In this document: in pieces, positions 18,094-26,880 of the stretch
Layout: each line of letters begins with the position of its first letter
How positions within the stretch are numbered: position 1 is the stretch's first letter
From: Calditrichales bacterium MX18-03
Lineage (GTDB): Bacteria > Bacillota > Clostridia > Lutisporales > Lutisporaceae
Length of the DNA: 64,000 nucleotides
Assembly (NCBI GenBank): GCA_021083345.1
Contig: JAJGRE010000002.1
Location: 310,001-374,000, forward strand
Reading direction: 5' to 3'
Notes under the pieces: generated by a model
The model's database searches: none
What the model saw: only the letters and a program-made list of their open reading frames with translations
What the model was told of the DNA's origin: nothing
Program-made: the position numbers and the translations under genes

Positions 18094-19056
18094 TTAGTCC
18101 CGTTCCTTATTTTTCTTTCTGACCGATTCTGCAATTTGCCCCAGCTTTCTCAAGCGGTGGTTGATGCCGGATTTTCCGATGGGGGGCGACATCATTTCCC
18201 CCAGCTCCTTAAGGCTGGCGTCCTTGAACCGGAGCCGAAGCTCCGCTATTTCCGCAAGGCCCTCCGGCAAGCGTTCCAATCCGATTTTGCTCTTGATGTA
18301 TTTGATGTTCTCAATCTGGCGCATGGCGGCGTTCAGCGTCTTATCCAGATTTGCCGTCTCGCAGTTGACGATCCTGTTGACGTTATTTCTCATTTCCTTG
18401 TATATTCTGACGTTCTCCAGGCTGAGAAGCGCATTATGGGCACCGATGATATTGAGGAAGTCTACGATATGCTCCCCCTCCTTGATATAGACCACATAGT
18501 TGCCCTTTCTGACCACTACTTTGGCACCTAACCCATACTCGTTCAGCAGGTTTTTGATATCCTCTGCAAAATCTTCGTTATTGATAACCAACTCCAGATG
18601 GTAGGTCTTTTCCGGATCGCTGACCGAACCGCCTCCCAGGAATACACCCCTCAGATACGACTTCCTGCAGCAGCTTTTTTTAACCAGCTGGTGCGGCAGC
18701 TTATAATTCAGCTTGATGCCCTTCTCCCCTTCACTGAGGATACCGGTGGCCTTCAATATTTCTCTGGCACCGGACTCGGGATCAATGTACAAAGCGTAAT
18801 TGTTGTTCTTCTTCAATTGTTTGTTTTTTCTCACCGTCACCTTGGTATGAATGTCAAAGCAGCTCTTGATCAAGGAAAAGAGTGCTCTGGCGATGGCTGC
18901 ATTTTCAGTGGACAAACGGATGCCGACACTATTGATGCCGTGGATCTGTATGGTCCCTGTCATTTTGATCAATGCTGAAAGCTCAGCCAGCTGGCAGCAT
19001 TTACTGGTAACGGGAATTTTAGATATTTCGCTTTTGGCTATGGATGAAAAAGTCAT
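18094..19056 (-). CDS. whiA: DNA-binding protein WhiA
   Basis: Conserved Gram-positive WhiA, 320 residues, begins MTFSSIAKSEISKIPV. The N-terminal LAGLIDADG-like fold includes SYLRGVFLGGGSVSDPEKTY, and the C-terminal helix-turn-helix includes LGEMMSPPIGKSGINHRLRK. It influences cell division and chromosome segregation in Bacillus and sporulation in Streptomyces; its targets here are unknown. GAGGTG precedes the ATG. The usual order is rapZ-yvcK-whiA, but here a signal peptidase gene separates yvcK and whiA. Confidence 0.95.
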   Translation of the reverse strand: MTFSSIAKSEISKIPVTSKCCQLAELSALIKMTGTIQIHGINSVGIRLSTENAAIARALFSLIKSCFDIHTKVTVRKNKQLKKNNNYALYIDPESGAREILKATGILSEGEKGIKLNYKLPHQLVKKSCCRKSYLRGVFLGGGSVSDPEKTYHLELVINNEDFAEDIKNLLNEYGLGAKVVVRKGNYVVYIKEGEHIVDFLNIIGAHNALLSLENVRIYKEMRNNVNRIVNCETANLDKTLNAAMRQIENIKYIKSKIGLERLPEGLAEIAELRLRFKDASLKELGEMMSPPIGKSGINHRLRKLGQIAESVRKKNKERD

Positions 19057-19069
19057 ATCCGCACCTCAT

Positions 19070-19603
19070 TTACTTTGTTGCACCTATCATGCCGAGTTTA
19101 TTGAGAGGCCATATCCTGAACACCGCTTTCCCGACGATGTTCTTCCGGTCTACCAGTCCTACCGTGTCGGAACGGCTGTCCCTGCTGTGCATGCGGTTGT
19201 CGCCCAATACAAAATACTTGCCGGCCGGTATATCATAGACCGATGTCCCGGCTGCTTCTGTAGGTGCTTCGGTATAATCCGGTTCAAGGGCCTCCCCGTT
19301 GATATGGACTTGCTGATCCTTAACCTCCACATGCTCTCCGGGCAGACCTATGGCTCTTTTTATCAGGTACTTGCGCTCCAGTTCATCCCTCAGAATGACG
19401 ATATCGCCGCGCTTCGGATTGCCTAGGAGGTAGCTTGCCTTATCGATGATCAGGACCTGCCCCTCAACCAGCGTGGGCTCCATGGAAATCTGGTTAACCA
19501 ACGCAATCTGAAAAATATAGGACTTAAGCACAAAAGCAATAATAAAAGCTGAAGCAATCAGCTTTATCCATGATATAATTTCCTTCTTGATATTTTCGTC
19601 CAA
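19070..19603 (-). CDS. lepB: Signal peptidase I
   Basis: It cleaves signal peptides from exported proteins at the outer face of the membrane. The 177-residue Gram-positive type has one N-terminal membrane helix (residues about 9-30), the catalytic serine in QISMEPTLVEGQ, KRGDIVILRD, the catalytic lysine in KYLIKRAIGLPGE, and FVLGDNRMHSRDSR. The start is likely TTG at 19603, six bases after AGGAG; the ATG at 19609 touches that site. It is 11 bases after yvcK and 13 bases before whiA, clearly within the operon, and this placement is unusual. Confidence 0.92.
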   Translation of the reverse strand: MDENIKKEIISWIKLIASAFIIAFVLKSYIFQIALVNQISMEPTLVEGQVLIIDKASYLLGNPKRGDIVILRDELERKYLIKRAIGLPGEHVEVKDQQVHINGEALEPDYTEAPTEAAGTSVYDIPAGKYFVLGDNRMHSRDSRSDTVGLVDRKNIVGKAVFRIWPLNKLGMIGATK

Positions 19604-19614
19604 TCCCATCTCTC

Positions 19615-20700
19615 CTAGCTGTTCTCATATTTTTTAAGCTTGCCTGCCACGTAATAATAGTCCAGCAAGCGCCTTTTATCCTTTTGAAGTTTCTCTTCCT
19701 GGATCAATTGAAAGATACATTCTGCCAGTTCATTGAAGTTGTGTCTCAAAAATCCGTTTTCGATATTGACGAAATTGCCTTCCACTGTCCTGATATCAAG
19801 CGCCCGGATAGCATGATAGTCAATCACCACCGGAGCAGCGCCTTCTGTCTCATATTTATTGATCAACGACTCAGGTATTTGCCCTGTATTGACCACAGCA
19901 TAGTCGATCACCAATTTTTCGGCATGCCCGTTTATAGCGCTGAGGTGTTCGGATAGGCTGTACCCGATGGTCTCCCCCTGTTGGGTCATGATATTGCTGA
20001 CATAGATTTTGACTGCCTCCGATTTATTAACCGCATTGGCAATATGCTTGACCAGCAGATTCGGAATGATGCTGGTGTAGAGGCTTCCCGGACCTAGAAT
20101 GACGGCATCCGCTTCTTTGATAGCCCTAATGGCTTCTGGCAGCGGTCTGCAACTGGACGGCCGCAGAAAAACCCGCTTGATCCGCTTGTTGATGGCTTGC
20201 TGCTTGATGGGAATCTGAGATTCTCCTTTTACCACCGTCCCATCCTCCAGCTCCGCATATAAAATGACATTTTCCAAAGTGACGGGCAGTACCTTTCCGG
20301 TCACGGCCAAAACGTTGGCTACTTCCCTGACTGCCGCATCAAAGCTGCCGCATATGTCATTCATGGCTGCAATGAACAGGTTGCCGAAGCTCTGTCCCTT
20401 CAGGCTGCCTTCCGTGAAGCGGTATTGCATCAACTGCTCCATAATGGGCTCTGTATTGGCAAGGGCCACGATGCAATTCCGAATATCTCCCGGCGGAAGG
20501 ATGCCCATGTCTTCCCGCAGCATGCCGGAACTGCCGCCATCATCCGATACGGTGACGATGGCTGTAATATTGGATGTATATTTCTTGAGACCTCTCAGCA
20601 GGACCGACAGTCCTGTTCCACCCCCGATTGCAACGACCTTGGGTCCACCGGAGAAGATGCTCTTGCCGTTCAATGTATCCTTGATCCTGTGCGCACTCAA
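19615..20700 (-). CDS. yvcK: YvcK/MgfK family protein (gluconeogenesis factor, CofD-like)
   Basis: A UDP-sugar-binding protein needed for cell shape on gluconeogenic carbon in Bacillus; the fold is that of CofD. It shows VVAIGGGTGLSVLLRGLK, VTVSDDGGSSGMLREDMGIL, PPGDIRNCIVALA and VILGPGSLYTSIIPNLLV. A purine-rich ribosome site (GGGGGAGGGGGG) lies before TTG at 20700, giving a 361-residue product. The open frame reaches back to another TTG at 20724, but that would include the ribosome site. It sits between rapZ and lepB with short gaps. Confidence 0.93.
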   Translation of the reverse strand: MSAHRIKDTLNGKSIFSGGPKVVAIGGGTGLSVLLRGLKKYTSNITAIVTVSDDGGSSGMLREDMGILPPGDIRNCIVALANTEPIMEQLMQYRFTEGSLKGQSFGNLFIAAMNDICGSFDAAVREVANVLAVTGKVLPVTLENVILYAELEDGTVVKGESQIPIKQQAINKRIKRVFLRPSSCRPLPEAIRAIKEADAVILGPGSLYTSIIPNLLVKHIANAVNKSEAVKIYVSNIMTQQGETIGYSLSEHLSAINGHAEKLVIDYAVVNTGQIPESLINKYETEGAAPVVIDYHAIRALDIRTVEGNFVNIENGFLRHNFNELAECIFQLIQEEKLQKDKRRLLDYYYVAGKLKKYENS

Positions 20701-20736
20701 GTAAACCCCCCTCCCCCTATTCAATTATAAAAAAAG

Positions 20737-21603
20737 TTATCTATAGTTCTCCTCTTCAATATCCCTGTGCTCCGTCAGGACACGGTGCCCGGTCTCCTTC
20801 AGCTTTTGGCTCAACAGGTTAACCATGGTTACCGAGCGGTGGCGTCCGCCGGTACAACCGATAGCGATGACCAATTGGGATTTGCCTTCCTTGATGAAAT
20901 GGGGAATCAGGAATTCCACCATATCAATCAGTTTATTCATGAATTCCGGGGCCGCCGGCCACTGCATAACATAATTTCTGACGCCCTCATCCGCACCGCT
21001 GTATTTTTTCAGACTCTCTACATAATACGGATTGGGCAGGAACCGGACGTCGAAAACCATATCTGCATCCAGGGGAATACCATACTTGAAACCGAAGGAC
21101 AGGACATTGATGATCAGCCCTTCAGACTTGCCGCCTTCAACAAACAAATGGACCATTTCTTCCTTTAGTTCGGTGGTGCTCATATTGGTCGTATCAATGA
21201 TATTGTTGGCTCTTGATTTGATCTCCTGGAGTCTTTTTCTCTCTGCCTTAATGCCCTTGATGATACGGCCTTCCGCCGCAAGGGGATGCTTCCTCCTGCT
21301 GGCCTTGAACCGCTTGATCAGCGTTTCATCCGATGCCTCCAGAAAAAGGATATCATACTTGAATCCGGCTGTTTCAAGCTCATCCAGACTGGTTATCAAC
21401 TGATCGAAGAACTTACCGCCTCGTATATCGATGACGACGGCCACCTTCCCAATGGTGCCCTTGCTTTGAGCACACATTTCAGCAAATTTCAAGAGCAGCG
21501 CGGGTGGCAGGTTGTCAACGCAGAAGTATCCCAAATCTTCCAGAAACTTGACGGATTGGCTTCTCCCCGCACCGGACAAGCCGGTAACAATAATAAATTT
21601 CAT
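20737..21603 (-). CDS. rapZ: RapZ/YvcJ family P-loop nucleotide-binding protein
   Basis: A 288-residue protein with an N-terminal Walker [21 protein letters not shown], and a C-terminal domain containing [17 protein letters not shown]. In enterobacteria RapZ controls GlmS mRNA decay; in Bacillus YvcJ affects competence. The role in clostridia is not defined. AAGGAGGG lies eight bases before the ATG. It is upstream of yvcK and downstream of the PHP gene in the conserved murB-php-rapZ-yvcK-whiA series. Confidence 0.95.
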   Translation of the reverse strand: MKFIIVTGLSGAGRSQSVKFLEDLGYFCVDNLPPALLLKFAEMCAQSKGTIGKVAVVIDIRGGKFFDQLITSLDELETAGFKYDILFLEASDETLIKRFKASRRKHPLAAEGRIIKGIKAERKRLQEIKSRANNIIDTTNMSTTELKEEMVHLFVEGGKSEGLIINVLSFGFKYGIPLDADMVFDVRFLPNPYYVESLKKYSGADEGVRNYVMQWPAAPEFMNKLIDMVEFLIPHFIKEGKSQLVIAIGCTGGRHRSVTMVNLLSQKLKETGHRVLTEHRDIEEENYR

Positions 21604-21628
21604 AGAGCACCCTCCTTAGTAAACATGG

Positions 21629-22363
21629 CTACTTTACCGCATTGATGATCTGGCTGCTTTCCAGCCCAGCTTCCAATGCAATTTGCAGCCCCCTATCCAA
21701 ATTGCCCACATCGGACGGCGTATGGGCATCACTGTTGATGACGAACCGCGCCCCTTCCCTGGCTGCTGCCCTGACATGCTCTGCCGTCATAAAGCTGCTG
21801 TGTGAATTGATTTCCAGCGCAGTCCCTTGCTTGGCGGCTTCTCTTGCAATGGCAGTGGTATCCAGTGGTATCCTGGTGCCCGGATGGGTGATGATATCGA
21901 TTTTGTGCTTCTTTAGCGCCTTAATCATTGATTCGGTATTGATTGCCCTAATTCCTTCCGCAAGACCCGGAAATATTCTGGCGCAATAGTTTTTTCCGTA
22001 GATATTGATAAAATCCTTGACTGACTTTGGCAGTACCATCATGTGATACCCCACCAGAAGGATGTCCAGGTGCTTCCGGATGTCATCCGTAATATCCACG
22101 TCCCCTTCTGTGCTGATGATATTGCACTCCATTCCCAGAAGCACCTTGATGCCATCGACATTTTCATTGATCCTGTCAATTTCGCACCGCATTTTCTGCA
22201 CGTCCCTGGCTTTGGTCCCGAAAGTAAAATGGCGGATGCCGTGGTCGGTAATGGCAAGCTCCGTCAAACCCTTCTTCCTTGCAGCCATGACATTGTCCAT
22301 GATGGTACCCTTCCCGTGGCTGTACAGGGTATGTGTGTGATAATCCGCAAATAATGTGATCAA
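21629..22363 (-). CDS. PHP-domain phosphoesterase (YcdX-like)
   Basis: A small metal-dependent phosphoesterase of the PHP superfamily, about 244 residues. Metal ligands are visible in FADYHTHTLYSHGKGT, ELAITDHG, VLLGMECNI, VGYHMM, ITHPGTR, EINSHSSF and VINSDAHTPSDVG. A TTG at 22363 follows AAGGAG by eight bases and is the better start; the open frame reaches a GTG at 22372 that overlaps that site. A PHP gene at this position in the murB-rapZ cluster is common in clostridia. The substrate is unknown. A paralogue lies at 25637. Confidence 0.88.
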   Translation of the reverse strand: MITLFADYHTHTLYSHGKGTIMDNVMAARKKGLTELAITDHGIRHFTFGTKARDVQKMRCEIDRINENVDGIKVLLGMECNIISTEGDVDITDDIRKHLDILLVGYHMMVLPKSVKDFINIYGKNYCARIFPGLAEGIRAINTESMIKALKKHKIDIITHPGTRIPLDTTAIAREAAKQGTALEINSHSSFMTAEHVRAAAREGARFVINSDAHTPSDVGNLDRGLQIALEAGLESSQIINAVK

Positions 22364-22455
22364 GCGATTCACTCCTTAGCTAAATGCGTCGTATCGTACG
22401 TTATGTCATAAATGCACTCTATCATTATTATGAGCCAAACCCTGCGGGTCATACC

Positions 22456-22482
22456 AAAAGACAACCGGCTGTTCCGGTTGTC
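22456..22482 (-). terminator. Terminator after murB
   Basis: GACAACCGG (22460-22468) and CCGGTTGTC (22474-22482) are perfect arms; TTTTGG follows on the minus strand. It separates murB from the PHP-rapZ-yvcK genes, so those may have their own promoter in 22373-22455. Confidence 0.7.
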
Positions 22483-22509
22483 TCCTTATCAGTACCTATT
22501 CCGCTAGCT

Positions 22510-23421
22510 CTAGAACTCTCCCAATAACTTGACTTCGGTCTCCAACCGGACATTGAATTTTTCGTGGACGGTCTTTTGTACATGCCGGATCAAATCATAC
22601 ACGTCCCTTGCCGTAGCCTCCCCATTGTTGACCACAAAGCCGCTGTGCAAAGGCGAAACCTGAGCGCCGCCTATCGTAAAGCCCTTCAAGCCTGCATCTT
22701 CAACCAGCTTGGCGGCAAAATAGCCCTCCGGCCGCTTGAAGGTGCTGCCTGCACTGGGTAAATGCAAGGGCTGCTTGGTTCTCCGCTTTTCTGCCAGCTC
22801 CGCCATTAAGGCGTTGATTTCCTCCGCCCTTCCCTTTCTTAGCTTGAAGCAGCAGCGGATGACAATCAGATGGTGCGGTTCCACCACACTTTTGCGGTAG
22901 CCGAATTCCATATCTTCATTTTTCAGCCGGATCATCTGCAGATTTTTATCCAAGAGATCCACCCATTCCACAATATCTTTCATTTCGCCGTTATAGGCAC
23001 CGGCATTCATGGCAACAGCGCCGCCTACAGCACCGGGAATGCCGCTGGCAAACTCCATACCGGCAAGCTCCAGCTTCGCAGCCTGTCTGGAAAGCGTTGA
23101 CAAGAGCACACCGCATTCTGCAATCAGTCTTTCAGGCAGTACTTCAACCTTGCCGAATTTTTCTCCGATCCGGACCACCGCCCCCCTGATCCCCTGATCC
23201 GAAACCAATAGGTTGGTGCCGTTGCCGATGACATGATACGTTATTCCTTTGGCCTTCAGCGTCTTTATGGCAAAAACCAGATCCTCTACGTTATCCGGCT
23301 CAATAAAGATGTCTGCCGGCCCTCCCAGCTTGAAGGAGGTGTAGTTCTTCATCGGCTCGCTGTATCTGATATTTTTGATGTCTGAATCCCAGCTGTCTGT
23401 ACGGCTTCCTGGCTGTGTCAT
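22510..23421 (-). CDS. murB: UDP-N-acetylenolpyruvoylglucosamine reductase MurB
   Basis: An FAD-dependent reductase that makes UDP-N-acetylmuramate for peptidoglycan. FAD-binding motifs are NYTSFKLGGPADIF, VIGNGTNLLVSD and FASGIPGAVGGAVAMNAGAY. Catalytic segments are FGYRKSVV and PSAGSTFKRPEGYFAAKL, with the serine of the type II Gram-positive enzymes. AAGGAGG ends 11 bases before ATG at 23421, giving about 303 residues. An upstream ATG at 23448 sits two bases after the previous stop but lacks a ribosome site; the frame extends still further into the preceding gene. The start is therefore moderately certain. Confidence 0.93.
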   Translation of the reverse strand: MTQPGSRTDSWDSDIKNIRYSEPMKNYTSFKLGGPADIFIEPDNVEDLVFAIKTLKAKGITYHVIGNGTNLLVSDQGIRGAVVRIGEKFGKVEVLPERLIAECGVLLSTLSRQAAKLELAGMEFASGIPGAVGGAVAMNAGAYNGEMKDIVEWVDLLDKNLQMIRLKNEDMEFGYRKSVVEPHHLIVIRCCFKLRKGRAEEINALMAELAEKRRTKQPLHLPSAGSTFKRPEGYFAAKLVEDAGLKGFTIGGAQVSPLHSGFVVNNGEATARDVYDLIRHVQKTVHEKFNVRLETEVKLLGEF

Positions 23422-23450
23422 CGCACTGATGTCCTCCTTTAACTCCATTG

Positions 23451-24155
23451 TTATTCTGCATAATCCCTGATAATGCCTATTGGCGTCTGCTCGGTGCACT
23501 GCCCCAGAGGATTGTCTCTCAGGATCCCTGCCAGAGCAGTTCTATCCATAGCGGCATGAGAGGCACCCAATATGTTTCCTCCCAGATCATTGATGTCCAC
23601 AATGGCTACTTCCGCCCCGATGGCTTCACTGATGCGCTTTGCCACCTGGTCGGGTTTGTCGGGGCCCAGCACAACATACTTGTTGTATGGCGGCAAGGTA
23701 TTTGGGGTGGGACCGTCAATAGAGGAGGCTTTATAGCCTGCTATCCGGTAGAAATCGCCCTTTCTTCCAAAGAGTTTGGTCACGAAGCTGACACAGGCAG
23801 CAAACAGGATCCGAAGTACACCGCACTCCCTCAAGGCCATTTCCATCGTCTCCGGTATGCCCAGGCCGATACCGGCGGAGGTCTTGGTCACATATTTCGA
23901 TAAAAAGCGTGCAAGCGGCCTGGGCTTGATCTCACTCATGGGGTATGCCCTGCCTTGTGTTATAGCTACAGCTTTTTCGCTGATAAACACGATATCCTTA
24001 TCCTGGACGACTTCCTGAACATACTTCTTCACCACATCGCTGATGGCATCTTCCTTGGTGATGACATGGGTCTTTACCGGAATCCTCAGATATTTCCTGC
24101 CATTATATTCAATCACCGGCTGTTTTTCTTTCTTCGTTCGAACTGCTTCCGACAT
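23451..24155 (-). CDS. CofE-like protein (coenzyme F420-0:gamma-glutamyl ligase domain)
   Basis: A 234-residue protein with a CofE-type fold: RIPVKTHVITKED near the N-terminus, VVQDKDIVFISEKAVAITQG, YVTKTSAGIGLGIPETMEMA, and the C-terminal VAIVDINDLGGNILG. CofE adds glutamates to coenzyme F420. Clostridia of this kind are not known to make F420, and no other F420 gene is visible here, so the real substrate may differ. GGAGG lies nine bases before the ATG. The gene ends two bases before an in-frame murB ATG, which suggests co-expression with cell-wall synthesis. Confidence 0.8.
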   Translation of the reverse strand: MSEAVRTKKEKQPVIEYNGRKYLRIPVKTHVITKEDAISDVVKKYVQEVVQDKDIVFISEKAVAITQGRAYPMSEIKPRPLARFLSKYVTKTSAGIGLGIPETMEMALRECGVLRILFAACVSFVTKLFGRKGDFYRIAGYKASSIDGPTPNTLPPYNKYVVLGPDKPDQVAKRISEAIGAEVAIVDINDLGGNILGASHAAMDRTALAGILRDNPLGQCTEQTPIGIIRDYAE

Positions 24156-24242
24156 GATCTTTACCTCCGCTTATCTCTCGTTCTTATGTATCTTTCCAGT
24201 TTCTTCTACTATTATACACCATTTTCTGCATGCTTACACCTC

Positions 24243-25580
24243 TTAGGGCTGCGTTCCTCCCCTGATCTGCCTTGCCGCCTCCACCAATGCCTGCTCCGGC
24301 GATTTGGCGCCGTTGACGGCTTCACTGACCCTGGCCTGCAGGACCATATCGATTTCCTGCCAGTTGGCCGTTTGGGGCAAAGGCTCTGCAAAATACAGAC
24401 TCTGCTGTATAGTATACATCTCTTTATCGTTTTCGTACAGATGCTTTCCTGACTTTCTGACTGGAAAATATCCAAAATTAGTCAATTCATCCTGGAAGGC
24501 TTCAGAGGTAAGGAAGGCGATAAAGTCAATGCAAGCCCGCCGCTTTCCCTCGTCTTTTTGCCTGAAAACGGCGTAGGAACAAGTTGCACCGCTTAGCATA
24601 AGCGGGACATCGGATTTCCCGGTTGGAAACTTCGCGACGGTGAAATTGACACCGCCCGTGCCCTGAAGGCTCCTCAGGTAAGGCACCGTCCATGAACCTG
24701 CCGTATAAACGGCAGTCTGTCCCTTCAGAAAGCTGCTCCAGGCCTCGCTTTCACTCATTGTTCCAAAGCCGGGATGGGTGACCTTGTACTTATGCTTCAA
24801 GTCGCAGAGCTTCTGAAGTCCCGATACTGCCTCAGGATTGTCGAAGGTATACAAGCCTGTACTCCGATCCATGACTTGAGCCCCGTCGGACAAAAGCAGC
24901 CCGAATATATTGTAATAGCCCGGCTCTATAAAGGAGTTGAAGCCGAATACATCCGGCCCCCCCTTGCCGTTTGTATCGTAAGTCAGCTGCTTCAGAGCTT
25001 CTACAAACTGCTCATAGGTCCATTCCCCGTTTTCCGGAGGGCTGATCCCCCTTTCACTGAACAGGTCGCTGTTCAAAAGAAGCGTATAGCCCGTTGTCAT
25101 CCATGGAAAGCCGTAAAGCTTGCCGTTGCAGGTAGCTGTATCCAGTGCGCTTCTCAGATAATCCATTTTGTCTGCCGGATCCAAATATGCATCCAGAGCC
25201 TCCAGATACCCTCCGGAGGCAAAGAAGAACTCGCTCCCTACCGGCGCAATATCCGGATTGGCACCGGTCTTGGCTGCGGCCTTGAGCAGATTGGGCCCCT
25301 CCTTCCAGTCCAGCTCACGAAACTCAATGTATACGCCGGGATTCTGCTTCTCAAATTGCCTGATCTTGCTTCTGATCCATCTGAACCGGCTGCCGTTGCG
25401 GGTATCCAGTCTTGGATAATCCCACAACGTAATCACACCGGTCCATTTTGCCGTTTTCCTTTCGATTTCCTGACTCTTCTCATACTGATGCTTCATATGT
25501 TCCAGAAGCTGCGGTCCGGCCAGTATATATAAAATGATAAGTGCACATAAAAAAAGAGTAACGGCTCTTTTCAGGGTCAT
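24243..25580 (-). CDS. Membrane-anchored extracellular solute-binding protein, family 1
   Basis: A 445-residue sugar-type binding protein. Residues about 6-22 (AVTLFLCALIILYILAG) form a signal or anchor helix with no lipobox cysteine, so the protein may stay tethered by an uncleaved helix. The body is family-1-like: FEKQNPGVYIEFRELDWKEG, DIAPVGSEFF, YGFPWMTTGYTLLLNSDLF, WSSFLKGQTAVYTAGSW and ACIDFIAFLTSEAF. GGAGGG precedes the ATG. There are no permease or ATPase genes nearby. It might serve a distant transporter or a sensor kinase, as the similar anchored protein at 42773 appears to. Confidence 0.85.
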   Translation of the reverse strand: MTLKRAVTLFLCALIILYILAGPQLLEHMKHQYEKSQEIERKTAKWTGVITLWDYPRLDTRNGSRFRWIRSKIRQFEKQNPGVYIEFRELDWKEGPNLLKAAAKTGANPDIAPVGSEFFFASGGYLEALDAYLDPADKMDYLRSALDTATCNGKLYGFPWMTTGYTLLLNSDLFSERGISPPENGEWTYEQFVEALKQLTYDTNGKGGPDVFGFNSFIEPGYYNIFGLLLSDGAQVMDRSTGLYTFDNPEAVSGLQKLCDLKHKYKVTHPGFGTMSESEAWSSFLKGQTAVYTAGSWTVPYLRSLQGTGGVNFTVAKFPTGKSDVPLMLSGATCSYAVFRQKDEGKRRACIDFIAFLTSEAFQDELTNFGYFPVRKSGKHLYENDKEMYTIQQSLYFAEPLPQTANWQEIDMVLQARVSEAVNGAKSPEQALVEAARQIRGGTQP

Positions 25581-25636
25581 TTGTATCCCTCCAGCAAAGC
25601 TTTTACTCTATATATATTCTGATGTGAAGCAATATA

Positions 25637-26359
25637 TTAGCGTATGTTCCGCCCTTTCCCCCGCAGATATGCCAGCAACTTATCCGGGCTTGTGCTGATT
25701 ACCAGCGATTCCGGCATATCCACTTCTTCAAACAGCGCTTCAATTTTATCCACACGCCCTACATCGAAGCTGATATGGCAATCACTGCCTACTGCCAGCA
25801 TGACTCCCTTTTCCTTTGCCATGGCAGCAATCCGCCTGCAATTCTCAGAGCTGCCCGCACGGCTTCCGGCAAAAGAGCTGTTGTTGATCTCAATCAAGGT
25901 GCCGGTATCACGGGCACATAACACAAACCGTTCAATATCAATGGGGAAGCAGGGGTTTCCCGGATGTGCGATAATATCGACATATGGATTTATCATGGCA
26001 TTGATCAATGCCCGGGTATTCTCTTCCACGCTGCCGGGTGCAATGCACACATCGTGAAAGGAAGCGATGACGATCTCAAGGTTCTTCAGGTAGGCTTCCG
26101 GCAGGTCCAGCCCACCCTCAAAATCCATAATATTTGCTTCCACACCCTTTAGTACGCGTACACCCCTTATATAATCGGGTATCACCCGCTGGTTGCCGAA
26201 ATGAAACAGATGGGGCGCCCCTACCATGGCAGGCCCATGGTCGGTCATCGCGATGATTTCCAGTCCTTTTTCTTTGGCTGCCTCGGCTATTTCGGATATG
26301 GTGCTGTAGGCGTGCCCGCTGGATATGGTATGACAATGTGTATCAACCAGGAACTTCAA
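25637..26359 (-). CDS. PHP-domain phosphoesterase (YcdX-like), second copy
   Basis: Same family as the gene at 21629, with metal ligands in VDTHCHTISSGHAYST, IAMTDHGPAM, VLKGVEANIMDFEG, VIASFHDV, IAHPGNPC, EINNSSF and AVGSDCHISFDVG. It has about 240 residues. The frame opens at an ATG (26380) without a ribosome site; TTG at 26359 is preceded by AGAAGGTG at a reasonable distance and starts closer to the conserved core. It lies between PspC and the anchored binding protein. The substrate is unknown. Confidence 0.85.
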   Translation of the reverse strand: MKFLVDTHCHTISSGHAYSTISEIAEAAKEKGLEIIAMTDHGPAMVGAPHLFHFGNQRVIPDYIRGVRVLKGVEANIMDFEGGLDLPEAYLKNLEIVIASFHDVCIAPGSVEENTRALINAMINPYVDIIAHPGNPCFPIDIERFVLCARDTGTLIEINNSSFAGSRAGSSENCRRIAAMAKEKGVMLAVGSDCHISFDVGRVDKIEALFEEVDMPESLVISTSPDKLLAYLRGKGRNIR

Positions 26360-26462
26360 ATAAACACCTTCTTCGCTCATTCTGCTAGTACACTTAAATT
26401 TATCTGTAAATTGTAGCAGACTTAAGCTGTTTTTTCAATAGCTATACGCTGTTTTCCCAACT

Positions 26463-26489
26463 TAAAAAGGATTGCCCCCGCGGCAATCC
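26463..26489 (-). terminator. Terminator after the pspC-like gene
   Basis: GGATTGCC (26469-26476) and GGCAATCC (26482-26489) form the stem; TTTTTAAG follows on the minus strand, seven bases past the stop codon. Confidence 0.85.
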
Positions 26490-26496
26490 CTCTTGA

Positions 26497-26754
26497 CTAA
26501 TTATTCTCTTCGTCTTTTTCGATTTTGTAGTCTGCTTCGTTGACATGGCTGGGATCATAGCCTACCGGCGCTTCAGGAATAATCAAAGCAGCAGCAACAT
26601 AAGCAATAACACCGGGGAAGATGCCGGTAGCGATGGTAATGGCTACCCAAATCAACCGGATGATGGTGACATCAATATTGAAATAATCTTCCAATCCGCC
26701 GCAAATACCTGCAACCGATTTCTTTGTTCTGGATCTGTATAACTTTTTGTACAT
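26497..26754 (-). CDS. PspC-domain membrane protein
   Basis: An 85-residue protein that begins KKLYRSRTKKSVAGICGGLE after the initial MY and continues DYFNIDVTIIRLIWVAITIA, the PspC domain. One membrane segment or re-entrant pair covers about residues 32-60 and a short acidic tail follows. In other bacteria PspC proteins take part in membrane-stress responses; no other psp gene is nearby. It is a single-gene unit between a structured intergenic stretch and a terminator. Confidence 0.92.
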   Translation of the reverse strand: MYKKLYRSRTKKSVAGICGGLEDYFNIDVTIIRLIWVAITIATGIFPGVIAYVAAALIIPEAPVGYDPSHVNEADYKIEKDEENN

Positions 26755-26880
26755 TTTTAATTACCTCCGTTTATTTTTAAAACTGTTTTCTTAATGAACC
26801 TATGGCCATTGGTTTCATATTTGCTTTTTCATTTAATAATACGGAGGGATATGAAAAAAGTTTTCAATTTCTTAAAAAAT

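Noticed and set aside
17154-18122. 322-residue plus-strand open frame
   Set aside because: It lies opposite the HD-GYP gene, with no recognisable domain.
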